Positions 57,599-64,000 of a stretch of DNA of 64,000 nucleotides are shown piece by piece (the first letter of the stretch is position 1; each line of letters opens with the position of its first letter). Both the position numbers and the translations under genes were made by a program. This DNA comes from Bacteroidota bacterium (lineage in GTDB: Bacteria > Bacteroidota > Bacteroidia > Palsa-948), in NCBI GenBank assembly GCA_016213405.1, contig JACRAM010000016.1, positions 33,078-97,077 on the forward strand, written 5' to 3'. Below the pieces are notes generated by a model, which worked only from the letters and a program-made list of their open reading frames with translations, was not told the DNA's origin and did not search any database.

Positions 57599-59584
57599 AT
57601 GAAAAATCGTTTCAGATTGCAGGGTTCAGGTTTTAGATTAGTTTGCATTTTCATATTTAATTTTTCATTTTTAATTTTTAATTCTGTTTTCTCCCAGTCC
57701 ATACAGGAACTGGAAGAAAAATTAAAAACCGCTTCTGCAGAAGAGAAGCCCGGCATTCTCAACCAGCTTTCGGAAGCCTATCTCAAAACAAGTTCCGACA
57801 AAGCGATTGACTATGCAGAACAGGCGATGAAAGCTGCTAAAAAGGCAGGCGATGAAAATGAAAAAGCAGGCGCACTGCTTCATCTGGGCAACGCCTATAG
57901 CGTTCAATACAATGTGGGAAAAGCGGTTCAGAATTATAAAGATGCAATTAAAATTTTTGACGCTAACAACCAACCCGCCAGTTCTGCGTATATCTGGAAT
58001 AAGATTGGAGACGCTTACTCCGGTTCACAGCAATATTCCGAAGCCATTGACGCCAACTCAAAAGCGCTGGAGCTTTTGAAAAAAGTAAATGATAAAGAGG
58101 GAATGATAAGCATAAACATAGAAATAGGGGATGTTTATTTTAAGCAGAAAAAATACGAAAACGCTCTCCCTTATTATCAGCAGGCGTTAAAATTATATGA
58201 AAGTTTAAAAGACATAAGAGGACAGGCAAAAATTCTTCATAAAATAGGAGTAACTTGCAATAACTGGGGCAGCTATGATGAAGGTTTTATTTTTCTCAAC
58301 CGTGGCTATGAACTCGCCAAGAAAAATAATCTCAACTCCATTGCTAACGAAATACTTCCCGCCCTTGAAATTGCAAAAAAGAATCAAAGCGAGTATGAAA
58401 AAAACAAATCGGATTTCGTTCAGAAGAAAGAAAAGCTAACACAGGAGCAGATAAAAACAAAAGAACTGGAAATCAATTCTCTTTCTGCAGAGAAAATTAA
58501 AACCATGGGAGAAATTGAAAAACTGAGTTCCGATGCGCAACTAAAGGAATTGAAAATTAAAACTCAGCAGGAAGAAATCATCCGCAAGCAGATGGAAACA
58601 GAATCGCAGACCAAAGCAAATGAACTATTAAAAAAAGAAGGGGAACTAAAGGAATCGGAATTAAAAGCACAAAAATTAGTCATCTGGGGGGCAGTGGGGT
58701 TTTCTATTCTCGTAGTTATTCTTGCTTTTTTTGTATTCCTCGCATACAGAAATAAAAAGAAAGCAAACGAACTATTGAAACAGAAAAATGAAATCATCTA
58801 CAAGCAAAAAGAACAGATTGAGCAGAAAAATATTCTCATCACCGACAGCATTGATTACGCGAAAAACATTCAGGATGCCATTCTTCCTCCTGCAGGTATG
58901 CTTTCACAACATTTTCCGCATTCATTTATTTTATACAAGCCGAAAGACATAGTGAGTGGTGATTTCTATTGGATGTACGAAGAAAAAAGCAATGACAATT
59001 TTTATATTGCGGCTGCTGACTGCACAGGTCACGGAGTTCCCGGAGCATTTATGTCACTTCTTGGATTTATCATGCTTGATGAAATTGTCAGGAACGTGCA
59101 CGTTACTCCTGCTGAAATATTAAAAGAAGTAAACACGCAGTTAATGGACATGCTTCATCAAAACATTGAAAACACTACTGGGAAATTCGGAATGGATATT
59201 GCGCTGATAAAATACGACAAGCTGAGCAAAGAAATTATTTATGCCGGTGCGCATAATCCTCTGATAATAATAAACAACGGGCAAGTGAATGAAGTAAAAG
59301 CAGATAAAATTTCTATTGGAACAACTACCAGCTGTTCCTTCACCAACAATACAGTTCAGGCAAAAGAAGGTGATATGATTTATCTTTATTCGGACGGATA
59401 CCAGGACCAGATTGGCGGTGAGAAAAGAAAAAAGTTCCTGGCGTTTCACCTAAGGGAACTGTTACAGCAAATTCATGCGCTTGATCCTGAAAAACAAAAA
59501 GAAGCTCTTGATAAAAAACACAATGAATGGCGGGGCGCCACTGAACAAACAGATGACATTTTGATAATCGGATTAAAAGTTTAA
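57599..59584 (+). CDS. TPR, transmembrane, SpoIIE-type protein phosphatase
   Basis: A 661-residue membrane signalling protein; start at the ATG at 57599 (MKNRFRLQGSGFRLVCIFIF). After the signal peptide there are about six TPRs in the periplasm (about 30-260: NKIGDAYSGSQQYSEAIDAN; EIGDVYFKQKKYENALPYYQ), a coiled coil, one membrane helix (VIWGAVGFSILVVILAFFVF), a short coiled coil, and a cytosolic PP2C/SpoIIE phosphatase with complete metal sites (VSGDFYWMYE; ADCTGHGVPGAFMSLLG; GMDIALIKYD; YSDGYQDQIGGEK; TDDILIIGLKV). It probably senses envelope state through the TPRs and dephosphorylates a STAS protein. It lies between two PorE-like genes on the same strand, and its TAA shares a base with the next ATG. 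Confidence 0.92.
   Translation: MKNRFRLQGSGFRLVCIFIFNFSFLIFNSVFSQSIQELEEKLKTASAEEKPGILNQLSEAYLKTSSDKAIDYAEQAMKAAKKAGDENEKAGALLHLGNAYSVQYNVGKAVQNYKDAIKIFDANNQPASSAYIWNKIGDAYSGSQQYSEAIDANSKALELLKKVNDKEGMISINIEIGDVYFKQKKYENALPYYQQALKLYESLKDIRGQAKILHKIGVTCNNWGSYDEGFIFLNRGYELAKKNNLNSIANEILPALEIAKKNQSEYEKNKSDFVQKKEKLTQEQIKTKELEINSLSAEKIKTMGEIEKLSSDAQLKELKIKTQQEEIIRKQMETESQTKANELLKKEGELKESELKAQKLVIWGAVGFSILVVILAFFVFLAYRNKKKANELLKQKNEIIYKQKEQIEQKNILITDSIDYAKNIQDAILPPAGMLSQHFPHSFILYKPKDIVSGDFYWMYEEKSNDNFYIAAADCTGHGVPGAFMSLLGFIMLDEIVRNVHVTPAEILKEVNTQLMDMLHQNIENTTGKFGMDIALIKYDKLSKEIIYAGAHNPLIIINNGQVNEVKADKISIGTTTSCSFTNNTVQAKEGDMIYLYSDGYQDQIGGEKRKKFLAFHLRELLQQIHALDPEKQKEALDKKHNEWRGATEQTDDILIIGLKV
57605..57695. 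repeat. Repeat DNA forming a signal peptide (GGGTTCAGGTTTTAG and TTTTTAATTTTTAA types)
   Basis: AGATTGCAGGGTTCAGGTTT and then TTTTTCATTTTTAATTTTTA encode RLQGSGFRLVCIF and IFNFSFLIFNSVFSQ. Both halves look like short tandem units rather than ordinary coding sequence. No second copy is in the window, so the call rests on periodicity. Confidence 0.45.
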
Positions 59585-61602
59585 TGATTATGAAACAAAA
59601 ACGAACCCTGCACATCATCGGCATAATAAGCATTTTCTTACTCTCAGCCATTCATCCTTCCGCTAACGGGCAAAATGTAGAATTCGAAAAAGCTAATTTT
59701 CCTAATGACAAGAACGGATTGAAAGCAGCCAAACGAAATATTGAAGAAGGAGACAGTTATTTTCAAATGGGGCACCAGATGTACAATTATGCATTGCCTC
59801 TTTATCTGAAGGCAGATACTTTCAATCCCAAGAATGCCCTGCTCAATTACAAAATAGGAGTTTGCTACATCTTTTCCCCTTATAAGCAAAAAGCAATATC
59901 CCATCTGGAAACATCTTATCAGCTGAATCCCACTGTTGCTAAGGATATTCACTACTACCTTGGCAGGGCGTATCATCTGGATATGGATTGGGACAAATCC
60001 ATCAAAGAATATCAAACTTACAAAGCAGATGTATTGAAGCCGGAAGATAAAGAAGACCTGGATGACGTGGATAAAAAAATCACCGAGTGTAAAAACGGAA
60101 TTGAGCTGGTAAAAAATCCTGTAGAGGTAATTATCAGCAATGTGGGCACTGAAATAAATTCGCCCTATCCCGATTATCATCCTGTCATCTCTGCAGACGA
60201 ATCGGTTATGATGTTTACTTCGCGCAGAGATAATACTACCGGTGGAGGCATTGAGCCGGGCGACCAGATGTATTATGAAGACATTTATATTTCAACCAAC
60301 GAAAGCGGGAAATGGTCTCCTGCAAAAAACATGGGCAAGCCCGTGAACACAGAGAACCGCCATGACGCAACGCTTGCCTTAACAGCAGACGGGCAAAAAC
60401 TTTTTATCTATCTTGATGATACAAGGCAAGGAAGCGGAAATATTTATGAGTGCCAGCAAAAGGGCGCTCTTTGGGAAAAACCGGAAAAGATGAGCGACAT
60501 GATTAACACACCCTATCACGAATCCTCCGCATCGCTTTCTTCAGACGGAAACACCTTGTATTTCGTGAGCAACAAAGAAGGAGGATTGGGCAAGCACGAC
60601 ATCTACCGTGCTGTATGGGATAAAAAAAAGAAATTATGGAAACCTGCAGAAAACCTTGGTCCTGTAATCAATACTCCCTATGAAGAATATGGCGGTGTGT
60701 TTATTCATCCGGATGGAAAAACTCTTTACTTCAGCAGTCAGGGACATAATTCCATGGGGGGCTTTGATATTTTCAAATCAGTCTGGAACAAAAAAACAAA
60801 GAAATGGTCAAAGCCGGAAAATATGGGTTATCCGATAAACACTGCCGATAATGATATTGACTATGTGGTGTCGGCAAGCGGCAAGCATGCTTATTATTCT
60901 TCTTTCAAGGCAGACGGTTACGGGGAACAAGATATTTATAAAATTTCTTTTGGAAAAGAAGAAGAAGCAGCCACTGCCAAAGTAACCATTCTCAAAGGAA
61001 CCATCTTTGATGCTTTGACCAAGGAACTGCTTGAAGCAGATATTGAACTTGTTGATAACCGGGCAAATCAGGTTATTGCCACATTTAAATCCAATAGCGC
61101 TACCGGAAAATACCTTGTCACACTTCCTTCAGGAGGGAATTATGGCATTGCGGTAAAGAAAGAAGGGTATCTATTTCACTCCGAAAATTTTGACATCCTT
61201 GATACTGCCGCCTACAACGAAGTGGTGAAAGACATTGAGCTAAAGAGCCTTTCCGTTGGAAGCAAGATCGTGCTAAACAATATTTTCTTTGACTTTGACA
61301 AAGCAACGCTGCGCCCCGAATCCACCTCCGAACTCGAACGCCTCACTCAACTGATCACCGATATTCCTACTATGAAAATTGAAATTGCCGGACATACCGA
61401 CAGTAAAGGAGAAGACGACTATAACCTGAAACTTTCACAGTCGCGCGCACAGGCAGTGGTGGACTATCTTCTGAAAAAAGGCATTGTCAAAAACCGCCTG
61501 GTTGCAAAGGGCTATGGCGAAACAAAACCAATTGCAACAAATGATACCGATGAAGGCAGGCAATTAAACAGAAGAACAGAGTTTGAAATTTTGAGTAAAT
61601 AG
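59584..61602 (+). CDS. PorE-like OmpA-family protein
   Basis: A 672-residue envelope protein. Its ATG shares one base with the stop of the phosphatase gene; a second ATG is two codons later. Signal peptide (LHIIGIISIFLLSAIHPSAN); TPR region from NVEFEKANFPNDKNGLKAAK; PD40 propeller (DYHPVISADESVMMFTSRRD; SASLSSDGNTLYFVSNKEGG; GGVFIHPDGKTLYFSSQGHN); one carboxypeptidase-regulatory-like domain (VTILKGTIFDALTKELLEAD); OmpA domain (NIFFDFDKATLRPESTSELE; IEIAGHTDSKGEDDYNLKLS; EGRQLNRRTEFE). It is expected to link the T9SS outer-membrane machinery to peptidoglycan. A close paralogue follows directly, and the tail of the upstream PorE-like gene is less similar. Confidence 0.93.
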   Translation: MIMKQKRTLHIIGIISIFLLSAIHPSANGQNVEFEKANFPNDKNGLKAAKRNIEEGDSYFQMGHQMYNYALPLYLKADTFNPKNALLNYKIGVCYIFSPYKQKAISHLETSYQLNPTVAKDIHYYLGRAYHLDMDWDKSIKEYQTYKADVLKPEDKEDLDDVDKKITECKNGIELVKNPVEVIISNVGTEINSPYPDYHPVISADESVMMFTSRRDNTTGGGIEPGDQMYYEDIYISTNESGKWSPAKNMGKPVNTENRHDATLALTADGQKLFIYLDDTRQGSGNIYECQQKGALWEKPEKMSDMINTPYHESSASLSSDGNTLYFVSNKEGGLGKHDIYRAVWDKKKKLWKPAENLGPVINTPYEEYGGVFIHPDGKTLYFSSQGHNSMGGFDIFKSVWNKKTKKWSKPENMGYPINTADNDIDYVVSASGKHAYYSSFKADGYGEQDIYKISFGKEEEAATAKVTILKGTIFDALTKELLEADIELVDNRANQVIATFKSNSATGKYLVTLPSGGNYGIAVKKEGYLFHSENFDILDTAAYNEVVKDIELKSLSVGSKIVLNNIFFDFDKATLRPESTSELERLTQLITDIPTMKIEIAGHTDSKGEDDYNLKLSQSRAQAVVDYLLKKGIVKNRLVAKGYGETKPIATNDTDEGRQLNRRTEFEILSK

Positions 61603-61647
61603 TTTGATGAGCTTATCATGAAAACGAATATCTAATCTTAATAATAC

Positions 61648-63723
61648 ATGAAACCTATTTCTTTTTTCTTGCTTCTGTTCCTATTCCGTGTATCTCTTTT
61701 TTCACAGAATGTTGAGTTTGAAAAAGCTAATTTCCCCAATGATAAAAGCGGACTGAAAGATGCAAAAAGAAATATTGATGATGGAGATTCCTACTTTAAC
61801 AAATCCCAGAAAGAAGGATACCGGCTGTACAATTTAGCCCTGCCTCTTTATGTCAAGGCAAATAATTTCAATTCTAATAATGGCTTGCTGAATTACAAAA
61901 TCGGAGTTTGTTACCTTAACTCCGCCTTTAAACAAAAAGCGCTTCCGTTTTTAGAAAAAGCATACAAATTAAATCCCACTGCAGGAGAAAACATACGCTA
62001 CTATCTTGGGCAGGCCTATCAGATGAACATGGATTGGGATAAAGCAATTCAGCGTTATCAGGAATACAAAGCAGCTATTAAGCCGGAAGACCAAGCATCC
62101 AAGACAGATGTTGAGAAAAAACTAACTGAATGCAGAAACGGAATCGAACTGGTAAAAAACCCGGTGCTGGTTTTCATTGATAATGCCGGCACTGAAATAA
62201 ATTCTCAATATCCTGATTATGCCCCCGTAATTTCTGCCGATGAAGCGGTGATGATGTTTACCTCAAGGAGAAATAACACTTCCGGGGGAGGCATTGATGA
62301 AAATGACCAGATGTATTATGAAGATATTTATATCTCAAACGGTGAAAACGGCAATTGGAGCATGGCGAACAACATGGGCAAACCCGTTAATACAGAAAAC
62401 CGGCACGATGCAACCGTGGCTCTTTCGGCAGACGGTCAAAAACTTTTTATTTATCTTGATGATATGACCCGCGGCAGCGGAAATATTTATGAATGTGATT
62501 TGAAAGGCACTTCATGGTCTAAACCCGATAAATTAAATGATAACATCAACACAAAATTTCATGAATCATCTGCTTCGCTTACTGCAGATGGAAACACCTT
62601 GTACTTTGTGAGCAACAAAGAAGGCGGATTTGGCGGGCATGATATTTATAAATCTGCCTGGGATCCTAAAAAACAAAAATGGATGGAAGCCGAAAACCTC
62701 GGACCCATTATCAATACTCCCTATGAAGAATACAGCGTGTTCATTCATCCTGACGGAAAAACTCTTTACTTCAGCAGCTGCGGACATAAAACGATGGGCG
62801 GGTTTGATATTTTCAAAACCGTGTGGGATGATAAAAAGAAAAAATGGTCAATGACTGAAAATGTGGGCTATCCGATAAATTCTTCTGATGATGATGTGGA
62901 TTTTGTTCTGTCAGCTAACGGAAAGCACGCCTACTATGCTTCTTACAAAGCCGATGGGTATGGCGATAAAGATATTTACATGATTACGTTCATCACGCCA
63001 AAAAATCCGGTGCTGAATACGGAAGATAATCTTCTTGCAAGTTTAACAGAGCCCATTAAAGAAACAGTTATCGCGAAAGAAGTTGCGGTGCCCATTACAC
63101 AGGTTTCAATTTTAAAAGGGACCATTTTTGATGCAGTGACCAAGCAGATGCTTGAAGCAGACATTGAACTGGTGGATAATCAGCTGAACCAAGTAATAGC
63201 TTCGTTCAAATCAAACAGCGCCACAGGAAAATTTCTCGTATCACTCCCTGCCGGAAAAAATTACGGCATTGCCGTGAAGAAAGAAGGATACCTCTTTCAC
63301 TCTGAAAATTTTGACATCCCCGCTTCTTCCGGCTCTCAGGAATATGTAAAAGACATCGGGCTGAACAATATCGCGGTGGGGCAAAAAATTGTTCTCCGGA
63401 ATATTTTCTTTGACTTTGATAAGTCAACCTTGCGCCCTGAATCAACGGCAGAACTGGAGCGATTGATAAAACTCATGACCGATGTGGGCACACTGAAAAT
63501 TGAAATTGGCGGGCATACCGACAGCAAAGGCGCTGACGATTACAACATGAAACTTTCAGCCAGCCGCGCCCAAGCCGTGGTGGATTACCTTGCCTCTCAC
63601 GGAATTGATAAAGGCAGATTAACTTCTAAAGGATATGGCGAAACAAAACCCATGGCTGCAAACGATACGGATGAAGGAAGGCAGTTGAACCGCAGAACGG
63701 AGTTTGAGATTAAGAGCAAGTAA
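61648..63723 (+). CDS. PorE-like OmpA-family protein, tandem paralogue
   Basis: A 691-residue paralogue of the preceding gene with the same order: signal peptide (MKPISFFLLLFLFRVSLFSQ), TPR, PD40, carboxypeptidase-regulatory-like, OmpA. Long stretches are the same as upstream (for example VEFEKANFPNDKSGLKDAKR and MYYEDIYISNGENGNWS). The main difference is a longer linker before the regulatory domain (VLNTEDNLLASLTEPIKETV and on, about residues 453-483). The OmpA core is complete (FFDFDKSTLRPESTAELERL; IEIGGHTDSKGADDYNMKLS). Tandem duplication is the simple explanation. Confidence 0.93.
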   Translation: MKPISFFLLLFLFRVSLFSQNVEFEKANFPNDKSGLKDAKRNIDDGDSYFNKSQKEGYRLYNLALPLYVKANNFNSNNGLLNYKIGVCYLNSAFKQKALPFLEKAYKLNPTAGENIRYYLGQAYQMNMDWDKAIQRYQEYKAAIKPEDQASKTDVEKKLTECRNGIELVKNPVLVFIDNAGTEINSQYPDYAPVISADEAVMMFTSRRNNTSGGGIDENDQMYYEDIYISNGENGNWSMANNMGKPVNTENRHDATVALSADGQKLFIYLDDMTRGSGNIYECDLKGTSWSKPDKLNDNINTKFHESSASLTADGNTLYFVSNKEGGFGGHDIYKSAWDPKKQKWMEAENLGPIINTPYEEYSVFIHPDGKTLYFSSCGHKTMGGFDIFKTVWDDKKKKWSMTENVGYPINSSDDDVDFVLSANGKHAYYASYKADGYGDKDIYMITFITPKNPVLNTEDNLLASLTEPIKETVIAKEVAVPITQVSILKGTIFDAVTKQMLEADIELVDNQLNQVIASFKSNSATGKFLVSLPAGKNYGIAVKKEGYLFHSENFDIPASSGSQEYVKDIGLNNIAVGQKIVLRNIFFDFDKSTLRPESTAELERLIKLMTDVGTLKIEIGGHTDSKGADDYNMKLSASRAQAVVDYLASHGIDKGRLTSKGYGETKPMAANDTDEGRQLNRRTEFEIKSK

Positions 63724-63755
63724 ATTATTTTTGCATGATTACCGCTGCACATACA

Positions 63756-64000
63756 CTATTCCTTAACCACTTTCCCATGATAATTATCTTTTGAGGTTTT
63801 AAGTTCGATGAAATAAATTCCTGCGGGCTGAGAAGACAAATCAATTTGAGAATTTGAAAATGAGTTAATTTGAAAATGAGCAGGCACTTTTTCTCCGTAC
63901 ATATTATATATTTCAATGTCTTTCATTTTCAAATTTTCAAATTGGCTCATCTGCACATTAAACACTCCGCTCGTGGGATTAGGATAAATCGTACATCGTG
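63756..64000 (-). CDS. T9SS type A sorting domain, C-terminal end of a secreted protein (partial)
   Basis: The minus-strand frame is open from base 64000 to the TAG at 63756. It encodes the end of a type A sorting domain: IYPNPTSGVFNVQMSQFENL, then IEIYNMYGEKVPAHFQ, then QPAGIYFIELKTSKDNYHGK. The rest of the gene lies right of the window. Part of the DNA is the AATTTGAAAATTTGAAAATG-type repeat (63846-63945). The NPTSGVFNVQMS segment is nearly the same at DNA level as in the gene at 13401-14387. Confidence 0.85.
   Translation of the reverse strand, partial: RCTIYPNPTSGVFNVQMSQFENLKMKDIEIYNMYGEKVPAHFQINSFSNSQIDLSSQPAGIYFIELKTSKDNYHGKVVKE

Noticed and set aside
1..64000. tRNA, rRNA, phage or insertion-sequence transposase genes
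   Set aside because: I read both strands for cloverleaf-type elements and transposase motifs and found none that I can support.

Overview
The window reads as chromosomal DNA of a member of the Bacteroidota, probably an uncultured marine, freshwater or sludge lineage. The evidence is many proteins with type IX secretion (T9SS) C-terminal sorting domains of types A and B, a PorP/SprF protein, three PorE-like OmpA proteins, a TonB-dependent receptor, promoters of the TAnnTTTG type, and an almost complete lack of Shine-Dalgarno sites. Base composition is moderately AT-rich throughout, with no large block of foreign composition. I see no rRNA, tRNA, CRISPR array, phage gene or transposase.

Layout. 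1-8.5 kb: a TonB-dependent receptor (5' end outside the window), a secreted propeller-like protein, and a minus-strand pair made of a 1081-residue CotH/lamin-tail type-B cargo and its PorP/SprF partner. 8.8-13.4 kb: a small orphan gene, a repeat-rich stretch, an HD-cNMP-SpoIIE phosphatase, and an odd locus with a Lys-rich heptad-repeat protein, a 240-residue unknown and a divergent LuxR-type DNA-binding protein. 13.4-20.1 kb: three minus-strand secreted proteins, one of them frameshifted and one with about 16 Ig-like repeats. 20.5-28.9 kb: a thioredoxin-fold lipid/periplasmic protein, small membrane proteins, a PA-IL-like secreted protein, a 13-repeat protein, a Dph6-like ATPase and a YugP-like metalloprotease. 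29-32.5 kb: an XRE regulator, two T9SS proteins sharing a near-identical tail, and a DUF433/DUF5615 toxin-antitoxin pair. 32.7-39.8 kb: housekeeping genes (rpsA, pyrR-pyrB, rnz), a DUF4349 lipoprotein and a STAS protein. 40.2-43.4 kb: a NarL-type regulator and an outer-membrane/cytochrome cluster with a heavy-metal-binding motif. 43.4-49.6 kb: N-acetylglucosamine kinase plus a GlmU-like protein, a possible toxin-antitoxin pair with a frameshifted PIN toxin, and lon plus a rhodanese. 50-64 kb: a sialidase-like T9SS protein, a mobile four-helix-bundle element, PD40/TPR/OmpA proteins in tandem, and a second SpoIIE phosphatase.

Functional links. The secreted proteins, PorP/SprF and PorE-like proteins together describe a cell envelope built around T9SS export. 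Two SpoIIE phosphatases and one STAS antagonist suggest a partner-switching circuit. pyrR-pyrB and the kinase/GlmU pair look like simple two-gene operons.

The most unusual property is the density of short interspersed palindromic repeats and their entry into genes. At least ten of about 24 exported proteins carry signal peptides whose DNA is recognisably repeat DNA. The TonB receptor has two palindromic repeats in frame inside its barrel, and a T9SS protein has another. Several MITE-like elements with terminal inverted repeats are present; one is flanked by a 13-bp direct repeat and carries a four-helix-bundle gene in a layout that recalls the 23S rRNA intervening sequences.
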